The notes under the pieces are model-generated. The model saw nothing but the letters and a program-made list of their open reading frames with translations. It had not been told where the DNA came from and did no database searches. A program made the translations under genes and the position numbers. A DNA stretch of 64,000 nucleotides from Diadophis punctatus similis. Its lineage: Eukaryota > Chordata > Lepidosauria > Squamata > Dipsadidae. The stretch is taken from assembly GCA_023053685.1 (NCBI GenBank), contig JALIGW010000003.1:139948126-140012125 (forward strand). Reading direction: 5' to 3'. The number at the start of each line of letters is the position of its first letter. The first letter of the stretch is position 1. Of this stretch, positions 45,196-55,703 are shown piece after piece.

Positions 45196-47344
45196 CAGTG
45201 GTGGGATTCAAATTTTTTTACTACTGGTTCTGTGTGTGTGGCTTGGTGGGTGTGGTGTGGTGTGGCTTGGTGGGCGTGGCTTGGTGGGCAAGGCAGGGGA
45301 AGGATACTGCAAAATCCCCATTCCCTCCCCACTCCAGGGGAAGGATACTGCAAAATCCCCATTCCCTCCCCACTCCTGGGGATGGATACTGCAAAATCCC
45401 CATTCCCTCCCCACTCCTGGGGATGGATACTGCAAAATCCCCATTCTCTCCCCACTCCTGGGGGAAGGATACTGCAAAATCCCCATTCCCTCCCCACTCC
45501 TGGGGATGGATACTGCAAAATCCCCATTCTCTCCCCACTCCAGGGGAAGGATACTGCAAAATCCCCATTCCCTCCCCACTCCAGGGGAAGGATACTGCAA
45601 AATCCCCATTCCCTCCCCACTCCTGGGGATGGATACTGCAAAATCCCCATTCTCTCCCCACTCCTGGGGAAGGATACTGCAAAATCCCCATTCCCTCCCC
45701 ACTCCTGGGGATGGATACTGCAAAATCCCCATTCTCTCCCCACTCCTGGGGGAAGGATACTGCAAAATCCCCATTCCCTCCCCACTCCTGGGGATGGATA
45801 CTGCAAAATCCCCATTCTCTCCCCACTCCAGGGGAAGGATACTGCAAAATCCCCATTCCCTCCCCACTCCTGGGGATGGATACTGCAAAATCCCCATTCT
45901 CTCCCCACTCCTGGGGGAAGGATACTGCAAAATCTCCATTTCCTCTCCACTCTAGGGGAAGGATACTGAAAAATCTCCATTCCCTCCCCACTCCAGGGGA
46001 AGGATACTGCAAAATCCCCATTCCCTCCCCACTCCTGGGGATGGATACTGCAAAATCCCCATTCTCTCCCCACTCCTGGGGAAGGATACTGCAAAATCCC
46101 CATTCCCTCCCCACTCCTGGGGATGGATACTGCAAAATCCCCATTCTCTCCCCACTCCAGGGGAAGGATACTGCAAAATCCCCATTCCCTCCCCACTCCT
46201 GGGGATGGATACTGCAAAATCCCCATTCTCTCCCCACTCCTGGGGGAAGGATACTGCAAAATCTCCATTTCCTCTCCACTCTAGGGGAAGGATACTGCAA
46301 AATCCCCATTCCCTCCCCACTCCAGGGGAAGGATACTGCAAAATCCCCATTCCCTCCCCACTCCTGGGGATGGATACTGCAAAATCCCCATTCTCTCCCC
46401 ACTCCTGGGGAAGGATACTGCAAAATCCCCATTCCCTCCCCACTCCTGGGGATGGATACTGCAAAATCCCCATTCTCTCCCCACTCCAGGGGAAGGATAC
46501 TGCAAAATCCCCATTCCCTCCCCACTCCTGGGGATGGATACTGCAAAATCCCCATTCTCTCCCCACTCCTGGGGGAAGGATACTGCAAAATCTCCATTTC
46601 CTCTCCACTCTAGGGGAAGGATACTGCAAAATCCCCATTCCCTCCCCACTCCTGGGGATGGATACTGCAAAATCCCCATTCTCTCCCCACTCCTGGGGAA
46701 GGATACTGCAAAATCCCCATTCCCTCCCCACTCCTGGGGATGGATACTGCAAAATCCCCATTCTCTCCCCACTCCAGGGGAAGGATACTGCAAAATCTCC
46801 ATTCTCTCCCCACTCCTGGGGGAAGGATACTGCAAAATCCCCATTCCCTCCCCACTCCTGGGGGAAGGATACTGAAAAATCCCCATTCCCTCCCCACTCC
46901 TGGGGGAAGGATACTGAAAAATCCCCATTCTCTCCCCACTCCTGGGGAAGGATACTGCAAAATCCCCATTCCCTCCCCACTCCTGGGGATGGATACTGCA
47001 AAATCCCCATTCTCTCCCCACTCCAGGGGAAGGATACTGCAAAATCTCCATTCTCTCCCCACTCCTGGGGGAAGGATACTGCAAAATCCCCATTCCCTCC
47101 CCACTCCTGGGGGAAGGATACTGAAAAATCTCCATTCCCTCCCCACCCCGGTAACCTGCTTTCCAGCTCCATTCTCCTGTGCAGGGCAACAAAAGAAGAC
47201 CCAGCCAATCAGCTGGGACTCAGGAGGCAGAGAATAGATGGGGCGGGGCCAGCCAGAGGTGGTATTTGCTGTTTCTCTGAACTACTCAAAATTTCTGCTA
47301 CCGGTTCGGGAGAACAGGTCAAAACTAGCTGAATACCACCTCTG
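45196..47344. mobile_element. hAT MITE, family D, with expanded minisatellite
   Basis: The left end CAGTGGTGGGATTCAAATT runs into GGTTCTGTGTGTGTGGC. The right end reads CTACCGGTTCGGGAG, then GCTGAATACCACCTCTG. A perfect octamer CATGAAAC at 45188-45195 and 47345-47352 proves that both ends belong to one insertion. Of its 2149 bp, about 1850 are the 41-bp array. The flanking, non-repetitive arms match the 285-bp copy at 21236. Confidence 0.95.
45296..47148. repeat. 41-bp minisatellite with higher-order structure, about 45 units
   Basis: Two main unit types alternate: one with GGGGAAGGATACTGC and CCCCATTCCCTCC, the other with GGGGATGGATACTGC and CCCCATTCTCTCC. A rare variant (ATCTCCATTTCCTCTCC) starts at 45932, 46261 and 46590, exactly 329 bp apart each time. 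Frames of up to 474 codons cross the array on both strands and in several phases; they are not genes. Confidence 0.97.
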
Positions 47345-47352
47345 CATGAAAC

Positions 47353-49515
47353 CCATCACTGGAAAATATTTCCAAACCTGTTCCTTCAGCTGCAAAAACA
47401 ACCCCATTTAAACGTGCGGAGATATGATTATAATCACTACATAATATAAAATCAAGTGAAGTGCAAATATTTTCTTGATCAGTTGGTTTAGACTGCAGTC
47501 CTTTGTGCAATTATCCCTTACACATTTAGAGTAATTGGCTTTGTTCTCTTTGGGGCTAATGGAATTGGTGTCAACTAGACTTACATCTGAATAAGCATGC
47601 AGAGGCCAGGCTGCATAAATCACAGTGCTTTTGCTGTGTACCTTGGCAAAAGGAAAATGGAAAAAGAAAAGAAAGGAAAAGTATGTAAGAAAACATTACT
47701 CACAACACAACCCTTTTTAATGGCAGATTAAGCCATTTTCTTTCTTGCAGGTGTGATTTTCACATACATTTTTGCCACAGAAGCTATCAACAGGGTTTTT
47801 TTGGGGGGGGGGGCTTTTCTAAGGTCCTCCCAACCTTACAGGAAAGTCAGTAAAACAAATCTCCCCCAAGAAACAAGTGAAAATATAGCTGCTTTGACAA
47901 CTGACGAGGTTATTGTCTCGAGCGTGATCTGTGCCCATCAGAGTGTTGCTGGTTTTGTGTGGGGTGCGTTGCACGTCTTCGTTTTAACAGAGTAGCCTGT
48001 CAGTGTCCCATTTTTCAATGATGCAAGTCTCCCCCCACTCCCCAAAAAAACCCCCGATAACACTCTAAATAACAGGTGAGTGACTCCTGGTAAGAAGGAG
48101 ATTGTCTGACCTCATTGTTTGCCTTTTCTCTCTGCCTCTTTGTTCTTCACAAATAAAGGTTTTTTAATAAACTGAAAGGTCCTTCGCTCCTGCCTGATGA
48201 TAAAATGAAAGGAACCAGTGAGGTATGGTACAACGAGGCAGGGAAAAAAGAGGAGCTCATCAGAAAATAACAAAGGTGCAAGTTAAAGATAAGGCAGCTG
48301 TCAGAGATTAATCCTGCTTCCCTGATTGTTTTCTTTAATACCAAGGCCTGCAATAGCAAGCGATAAGTTTGCTGAGTAATTTGGTTTTGGGTGAGGAAAT
48401 AAAATTCAGGTAAGAGTCATAATTGATTTCCCTTTTCTTTAGTTTTATACACATTAAACAAGCAGACAGAAAACATCCTGTTTTGACTATAGGTCTCCTT
48501 TCCTCCCCTGTTCCTTTCTCCTAGACAAGTTCTCACACTTCTTCTCAAGGCCCTGTTGAAGGTGAGAGAGGGTTGTGCACCTCGCACAGTCCAGGCCGGG
48601 CTTAATGGAATTAAACTTTTCCATCTTCAGGAAAATATCACCCGGCTTTTCCTTCGTGGGTTTGGAAGAACGCTATTGCAGGGCCACAGGAAAAAAGAAG
48701 GAGCGGAAAGGAATACAAATCCCATTTGCAGGCAAGCTTTTAGGTGGCCTGGAAGCGTCCAGCCTCTCTATAGAACAGACAAGGACTGGATACAATGGAG
48801 CTACTTCTGACCTATCTAATGTCTGCCCCATAGTGTCCGGCAAACAATAACACACAGTTGTGCCATTGTCCTCAAAGTGCCATGTCTGCTTACATCTGGC
48901 TTGTAGAAACCAACATTGTCTCTCTCACTGATATGCACACACAGAGACTCATTGAATGAGCGGGTCAGTCTGTGAAGTTCCAAGCGGTCACTGCTACTCA
49001 AACTTAGTCTTCACCTGGACCTACTCCTCCAAAATTCAGGTCTACTCTGAAGAGAGGCAACAGTGCCTTATGGACTCCTTCCATTGATTGAGACAGTGAC
49101 ATATATCCAAATGTCTGCCAAAAGGGGACAGAAGTTTATTCCTGCCTCTTTATTTTGACTCCCAGTGAAGCTCCCAGGGTTACAGAAGCAAAAACAGCAA
49201 GTGACCCGTACCAAAAGCTAGCATGAGAGTCACAAAAGCTCTAGGTGTCATCTAGAACTGCCATCTCACGCCTGTGCTTGCTATCACTTGATGCCAATCT
49301 GCCCTGAACTCTGGGGGGAGGGAGCTAGATGAGAGGAAGGACAGTTCAGTATTCACCTTACCTTCTGGAAATACAGCTTCAAGGTCAGATGGCTAGGAAT
49401 GGCATGCAGCTGCACACTGGCCAGCCCAAAGTTGAGACCATTCCCAAAACACCGCATTCAAATATAATTGGACAATGAGAGACCAGCAGGGAGAAGTGCC
49501 TCAGGGCAGGGGGAG
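47353..49515. other. Low-repeat sequence, possible regulatory DNA
   Basis: Over 2 kb with no recognised transposon and no convincing gene. A dense group of transcription-factor-like motifs lies at 48265-48335 (see findings). An 11-base G run sits at 47800. The small frames overlap each other on both strands without domain character. Confidence 0.35.
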
Positions 49516-49929
49516 CAGAGGTGGTATTCAGCCAGTTCGGACCAGTTCGGGTGAATCAGTAGCGCCATTTTGAGCAGTTCGGAGAACCAGCAAATACCAC
49601 CTCTGGTTGGCCCTGCCCTTCCGCCCCCGCCATTCCCCATCCTATATTCCCCCTCTTTTTTTTTAGTTCAGCTGATTCACATGGCAGAGCGGATTGCCGC
49701 ACCTCAGCTGAGCTAAACAGCAGCTCAGATCACCAGCACTGACACTGAGGACGGTTTTTGAGTGCTGCCATGTTTTCAAGCCGTGCGTGCGATCAAAGCA
49801 CATACGCAGACTGTTGCGCACATGCGTGGATGAAGTGCATATGAGCGAAGCGAGCAGGCGTGCACACATGCTCACATTTTTGGTGCTGCTGGGCGAACCG
49901 GTAGGTAAATTATGTGAATCCCACCCCTG
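49516..49929. mobile_element. hAT MITE, family D-related, no array
   Basis: CAGAGGTGGTATTCAGCC to GTGAATCCCACCCCTG. Octamers AGGGGGAG and GTGGGGAG match at 6 of 8. Shares its outer arm (GAGCAGTTCGGAGAACCAGC) with family D but has a different interior (CAGCTGATTCAC...CAGCTGAGC) and no minisatellite. Confidence 0.8.
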
Positions 49930-49937
49930 GTGGGGAG

Positions 49938-51010
49938 TCATACTTGGATATTTTGGCATGTGGATTTCAGTTCTGGCTTTGCTTTATTGTATTTCATTTG
50001 ACCTTTAGTAAAGTATACCTTTCTCAACAAATGAAATCAAGGATCGTTCTTGCTTAAAGGTACAAGTTGAGGCAGGACTCACACTGGGTCAGTCTGAGCT
50101 TTCTCCTTGGGATAAAATGGCAAACACTAGCATGCTGCTTGATTCACGGCTTTCTGAGCTCCAGAAAGCTTGCCTGCCCAGATCGACCAGGGCAACTAAT
50201 CATCCCACCCAAAGACCCCAGTGGGTTTCCAATGGTGGGGGTGAGCTCTGGGAATATGCGCTTCCCATACTTGCTCATATCACATTATCTTCAGGGGTAG
50301 AGTGAATGGAAATATGACTGGATGGCTTTGATAACAAAACCATTGAGAAGCCACAAGTGCTTCCTTCTTTTTTATCCAAAACAGTACTTGATTTTCAAAC
50401 CTTTTTGCTTTGTTATACCTAAATTCCTCATGCAACAATGTTCAGTTTGTCCTATTCTGCAGAGAACAGGGATTTATAAAGCCATCCACAATAGGGATTC
50501 AATCCATATATGATGCTTGTTACTGTACTTTTAAGGAACAATTTGCAGTCACTATCTGTATTTAAGACTTCTGGACTGTGACGACATGGAGTTATGCAGC
50601 CAGGCTACAGTGGTTGGGTTTGCTGTGGTGCTAATGGAGTCCTTGGTAATTTGCCTTCCTTCAGTTTGGAGTGATTCCCGCATTAAAGGTAGGTGGGGCA
50701 ACACAAGATCAAAATAGGCTGTTTCTGATGAAATGTGACAGGGTGTCAAAAGTGGAGACTTCTAGCAGTGGCAGCCCTCAGTGAGTCAAGAGAGGAAACC
50801 TAGCCAATTGGAGCACATTTTGGGAACAGATCATGAGGAGGGCTGCATCCAACCCAGTTAGTTTCTGGTTTTGGAGAAAAGGAAGATTTTAAACCTCCTT
50901 TAGAACTCAGGCTGGGGAAAATGGTACCAGTGGGAATAGAAATTACAGCTCTACCTGTGACCAAAGAATATGCAGTGCCTGAAGGTACAAGGATTAGGAT
51001 TGGGGTTAGG
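49938..51010. other. Unassigned sequence
   Basis: No supportable feature. A degenerate telomere-like GGATTAGGATTGGGGTTAGG sits at about 50991. Confidence 0.4.
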
Positions 51011-51103
51011 CGAGAGAGCTGAAAAAACTTCTTGGATGAGAAGCGAAACATCTTCAAAGAAAAACAAGAAAGTCCAGTTGCCCCCTGAAAAAGCACCTTT
51101 GGG
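51011..51103. mobile_element. Penelope-like retroelement fragment (tentative)
   Basis: The block GAGCTGAAAAAACTTCTTGG, GATGAGAAGCGAAACATC, then AGTCCAGTTGCCCCCTG and AAAAAGCACCTTTGG matches a repeat segment I associate with vertebrate Penelope-like elements. No coding region is present. Confidence 0.4.
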
Positions 51104-51810
51104 TTAGGTGAGAGGTTTAAGAGTACAAGAAATACCTAACCAGATATACTCTGAACAAAGATTCTGCTGACATTCAGAAACTACTCTGAACCAAAGACAA
51201 ACCAAACCCTTAAAAGCCATTCATTCTAGTCCTGAGAGCATGGGTCGAGATAAGTTTGTAACAGAAATAAGAGATAAAGCCAGAGGAGATGAACTAGGGA
51301 CAGGGAAGACTTGATGCTATATGGTAAAATTGTGTTCAACATCAAATTCAGCAGACTGAAGGAAAACTGGAATACTCCAAGCTTATTGCCAGCCAGGCTG
51401 TGAATATCTGTAGAGTCAAAGCCACAACACAAGCTCTGCTACAAGCCATGTCAGGAGATCTGTTTGTTCCTCCTGTACACACTGTGGGAAAACAGAAACC
51501 TCCTTCCTGGTGGGATGTGTTGCTGGTAACCACAAAACTCAAGATAGACATGCACAAAAATGAAAACATACCTATGCAATGTGAGCAAATGTGCTGGGTG
51601 TTCACTTCCACAAAGACAAAATATAGTTTATATCAACAAGGTAAACTACGTGGAATATGTCGTCATTACCGATAAGCTGAAGTTAAAGACTGTAGCCAAG
51701 ATTCCTGCACTTGAAAACAAAAGGAGATACAGCCCCTACTTAGAATGATACCGCATTCTATACAACATTTCCTTAATGAGTCTTCCATAATGGCACTCCT
51801 GACTGAGACA
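51104..51810. other. Unassigned sequence
   Basis: No supportable feature in about 700 bp. Confidence 0.45.
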
Positions 51811-52257
51811 GAATAGAATAGAATAGAATAGAATAGAATAGAATAGAATAGAATAGAATAGAATAGAATAGAATAGAATTCTTTATTGGCCAAGTGTGAT
51901 TGGACACACAAGGAATTTGTCTTTGGTGCATATGCTCTCCGTGTACAAAAAAGAAAAGATACATTTGTCAAGAATCATGAGGTACAACACTTAATGATTG
52001 TCATAGGGTACAAATAAGCAATCAGGAAACAATCAATATTAATATAAGTCATAAGGATACAAGCAACAAGTTACAGTCATATAGTCATAAGTGGGAGGAG
52101 ATGGGTGATAGGAACGATGAGAAGACTAATAGTAATAGTAATGCAGCCTTAGTGAATAGTTTGACAGTGGTGAGGGAATTATTTGTTTAGCAGAGTGATG
52201 ACGTTCGGGGAAAAACTGTTCTTGTGTCTAGTTGTCTCGGTGTGCAGTGCTCTATAG
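51811..52257 (-). mobile_element. L3/CR1-type snake LINE 3' end with (GAATA)n tail
   Basis: On the minus strand: CTATAGAGCACTGCACACC, ACTGTTTTTCCCCGAACGTC, AACAAATAATTCCCTCACC, a CCAATCACACTTGGCC block, AATAAAGAATTC and then about 14 ATTCT units (51811-51879). Association of this LINE end with the AATAG/ATTCT repeat is a published feature of snake genomes. The 5' truncation lies at 52257, where a hAT remnant begins. Confidence 0.85.
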
Positions 52258-52656
52258 TAGTGATGGCGAACCTATGACATATTTAACAGGGATGAAAAGA
52301 AAGGAGGAGAGAGACGGAGATAATGAGACAAACGTAAGTCTCCCGAAAGATAAGACGAGGAAATATGACGAAGCATATGTAGCGCTTGGCTTCACTGTGA
52401 CTACGGTGGGAGACGAGGAAAGACCGGTATGTTTACTGTGTCTAAAAATCTTGGCAGCGGATAGCATGAAGTCAAATAAATTAAGGCGTCACTTAAACAC
52501 ATTACACCCCAATCACACTGATAAGCTGCTTGAGTTTTTTCAGCAAAAATGTGCCAAATATTGCAAACAATCGTCCCGGCGGAGAGTGGGGGGGGGGGCA
52601 CAAAATGTTTACTTCTTCCTAGGGGGGGCATAACAGAAAATAATTGAGAAGCACTG
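52258..52656 (+). pseudogene. hAT transposase N-terminus with BED-type zinc finger, internally deleted
   Basis: From the ATG at 52292 the frame encodes MKRKEERDGDNETNVSLPK, then KYDEAYVALGFT, and a BED-like finger CLLC...NKLRRHLNTLH, followed by LLEFFQQKCAKY. This matches the N-terminus of ZBED/Buster-type hAT transposases. The catalytic domain is absent. The left end TAGTGATGGCGAACC looks like family C; the right end TTGAGAAGCACTG looks like family E. Octamers CTCTATAG and CATTATAG match at 6 of 8. Confidence 0.7.
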
Positions 52657-52664
52657 CATTATAG

Positions 52665-53560
52665 CAAGTGACTGGTATCGACCAATGTTCTTCGAAAGGA
52701 TGAATTATAAGATTGTCTGAGATTATGCTATAAAGACTATGGTATGGACCAGTGACAAAATCTGAATTCCACCATGGCCTAAATGCCAGTATCCACTGGC
52801 CTTATATTACCAGTAATGTCTGTCAAAAATCAATCAATCAATCTGAACTACTGGATTTCAAAGAAAGAAGAAGAGATGCTGTACTATTAAGAAACACACG
52901 ACAGTCATTTTCCGTATGAGAGATTTTTGACCTGCAACGGAGAGTCAAGAGTTAAGGTTAAAATCATATGTTTTCCTGTTGCATTAATAAAATCTTTAGG
53001 TGCTTACCTATCTTAACTTTGGAGTCTGAGGAGCTATAGGTCAACAGCCAAATACAAGATCAGAACACATTGTTTCAGAGGAGGAAAAGTGACAATATAA
53101 AGGAACATACAGTGTATAGATACTATCAAGTACAGGGCAAATATGAAAAGTCAGAAGATTTTTCTAAGTGCTGATGAGTTTTTGATCCAATCTACTGACA
53201 AACAATGAATGCGATACTTTTTTTTTCAAGGTTGTTTACAGCACAACAGTTTGTCATTTGCTTTCAATGACAGTTTCAATAAACTGGGAGATTCATTGTT
53301 TCCAGGCCGAGAAATAGCTAGGAAATAGACACATAAAGCCAGTCACTTTACTCTCTGTGTTGATAAGGACTTAGCAAGAAAGTGTTCCTAGAGTACCAAA
53401 TACTACTTACTATGACTTGTTTTGTTGGACATGCCCATGAAGGCTGGATTAAGCTCCTGAATAAAAGGTGGTATATAAATTTAACAAATAATAAAGTAAA
53501 ATATGAGCTGGGGAATAAAAGGAGCAAAAAAATTATATTTATGATCCTGATGTATTAGCA
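52665..53560. other. Unassigned sequence
   Basis: No supportable feature in about 900 bp. Confidence 0.5.
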
Positions 53561-53776
53561 TAGTGGTTCTCAACCTTCCTAATGCCGCGCCCCGCACCCC
53601 GCCCCCTCTCCCCCACCATGCCCCACCCCGCCACTGCGCCTGCCGCTGCGACCCCTGCCCTGCCGCCGCCATTTGGGTTCTTTTACCCTCTGTGCATGCA
53701 CAAAGCATTCTGCACATGCGCAGAGGGAAAAAGAACCCAAATGGCAGCGTCACGACCCCCAGGTTGAGAACTGCTG
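53561..53776. mobile_element. SPIN-like hAT MITE (family E)
   Basis: TAGTGGTTCTCAACCTTCC to CCCAGGTTGAGAACTGCTG, with a perfect octamer TATTAGCA at 53553-53560 and 53777-53784. The start, including CTAATGCCGCG, agrees with SPIN elements known from tetrapods. The interior is a hairpin: GCCATTTGGGTTCTTTT (about 53668) faces AAAAAGAACCCAAATGGC (about 53729). Confidence 0.85.
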
Positions 53777-53784
53777 TATTAGCA

Positions 53785-54113
53785 GGTATGCAGGGTAGCA
53801 AAACTGTCATAAATGTCTGAAATTGTGTGATGGTTGTTTAAAAAAAAAACTCTCCAAGGAGATTCCTCTTCTGGCTCTAGCTTCTACTAAACAGACCCTA
53901 GGTTGGTTTGGACCTCCACCTGTGGTAGTTATCTTACACAGATTGTCGCCAATATAATTAGGGGAAAATCTACCAGCTCAGTTGACTTTACAGTTCTTTT
54001 TGATTCTTGGAGGACAAGTCTCTGAAAGGTCTTAAAGGAAAAAGGCAGGATATATTTAATTATTATATAATTATATACTTAATATTAATTATATTAATTA
54101 TATATTTACAGAT
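53785..54113. other. Unassigned sequence
   Basis: About 330 bp, becoming a TAATTA-rich stretch at 54055-54110. No feature recognised. Confidence 0.5.
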
Positions 54114-54602
54114 ATATCTAAGCATGGTACACAAAATTGTCTGCTACAACGTCTTACCTGTCAACGACTTCCTCAGCTTCAACCTCAATAATACACGGGC
54201 AAACGATCGATACAAACTCAAGCTAAACCGCTCCAAACTCGATTGCAGAAAATACGACTTCAGCAACAGAGTGGTCAACACCTGGATTGCTCTACCCGAC
54301 TCCCGTTGTTACATCCTCAAACCCTCACAGCTTCAGTCTTAAACTGTCTACCGTGGACCTCACCCCATTCCTAAGAGGTCCGTAAAGGGGGCGTGCATAA
54401 GCGCACCAGCGTGCCTACCATCCCTGTCCTACTGTCCCCATTTATTTGTATTGATTTCCTTCGTTCATGGCCATGTTTGTATTCATACCTGCCATCTTGT
54501 ACATGTTTGACAAACAAACAAACAAACAAATAAATAAATGAAAAAATGAAAAAAGAATAAACAAACAAACAAACAAACAAACAAATAAATAAATAAATAA
54601 AA
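54114..54602 (+). mobile_element. CR1-like LINE 3' end (same family as 36.2-38.5 kb)
   Basis: Encodes MVHKIVCYNVLPVND, then RSKLDCRKYDFSNRVVN. After 54300 the frame shifts near SRCYIL, then the 3' UTR with TGCATAAGCGCACCAGC and TTTGACAAACAAAC. The tail mixes AAAC and AAAT units to 54602. Older than the 36-38 kb copy. Confidence 0.88.
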
Positions 54603-54762
54603 TATTTGAAGAGTCCAGAAAGTCCTCAAATTAAAACTATAACTGAGCCAAAAATAAAGGAGAATATGTGTAGCTCAGGGGTGATATGAAGGGTCCCCAG
54701 TGCTCTCTGAGCTTGCTTGTTTTCCTGCAGACATTTCATTACCCAAACGAGGTAAGTCAGAA

Positions 54763-54979
54763 GATCGGAAAAGGTGATCACACGATCCTGGGACACTGCT
54801 GCACTGTCATAAATACTGTACATGTCAGGCACCAAGCATTCAAACTTTGATCACATCACCATGGGGATGCTGCTAGGAGTGTAAGTACGAACAAAGGTCA
54901 TAAGATATTTTGTCAGTGCCATTGTAACTTTGAACAATCACTAAACGAATAGTTGTAAGTCAAGGACTTCCTCTACTGT
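54763..54979. mobile_element. Family T element, truncated
   Basis: Opposite orientation to 22112: GGTGATCACACGATCC, CATCACCATGGGGATGC, AGTGCCATTGTAACTTTG, then AGTTGTAAGTCAAGGAC at the terminus. About half of the family is present. Confidence 0.75.
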
Positions 54980-55344
54980 AGTAGCTGAGAGTGACAAAGG
55001 ACAGTGCCTTTGGACATCACGAGAAAGAAGATGCTCAGCTAAGTAGACCTTTAGACCCAGTTGGGTTTTTATGTTCTGGAGCTGCTATTGTCTTTCATTC
55101 GCCACTTTTTTCTGATCTTAAAGAAGGTAGAGAAATATATGCCACCTCTCATGATCCAAATCCCATCATCTTTAGCAACACATGGCCATGAGGATGGTAA
55201 CAACGCCTTTGGAGAACTCCACGAATAATGCATAAAAAGAAAAGAAACAGAAAATAAGAATGAAGTTTAAATAGGCATGTGGCACTGGAAGAAAGGAAGT
55301 AGCCCATGTGTGCTTGAGATCATCCTGATGGACATACTGTAGGT
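54980..55344. other. Unassigned sequence
   Basis: No feature recognised in about 360 bp. Confidence 0.5.
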
Positions 55345-55695
55345 CCGTGATGGCAAACCTATAGCATGGGTGCCACAAGTGGCATGCAGAGCCATATCGG
55401 TGGGCATGCAAGCTCAGGTCCGGTGCGCATGCGCGCGCCAGCTGGCTGATTTTCGGGCCTTCTGGGCCCACTGGAAGTCAGGAAACAGGCTGTTTCCAGC
55501 CTCCCCAGGCTCCTAGAAAGGCTCTGGAGCCTGGGGAGAGTTAAAAATGGGCGTGCCATTGCGTGCCAGGAGCAGGGGGGTCATGCTCGCATGCACCGGG
55601 GGCACATGGAATTATGGGTGTGGGCACGCACATGCATGACCCCCTGCACTCCCCCACCTTTTGGCACACAAACCAAAAAAGGTTCGCCATCACTG
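55345..55695. mobile_element. hAT MITE, family C
   Basis: CCGTGATGGCAAACCTATAG to AAAGGTTCGCCATCACTG, with a perfect octamer CTGTAGGT at 55337-55344 and 55696-55703. Confidence 0.94.
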
Positions 55696-55703
55696 CTGTA
55701 GGT

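Noticed and set aside
45296..47148. CRISPR-like array
   Set aside because: The units are directly tandem with no unique spacers, there are no cas genes, and the context is a vertebrate genome.
45189..47332. Open frames of up to 474 codons on both strands across the 45-47 kb array, and similar frames at 5.5-6.3 kb
   Set aside because: They follow from a 41-bp unit lacking stops in most phases. Several overlapping frames on both strands show the same peptide words, and the array lies inside a transposon.
50991..51010. Interstitial telomeric repeat
   Set aside because: Only about three degenerate TTAGG-like units; chance is sufficient.
52232..52633. A host ZBED-type gene
   Set aside because: The BED-finger frame is short, lacks the rest of a ZBED protein, and is bounded by transposon ends.
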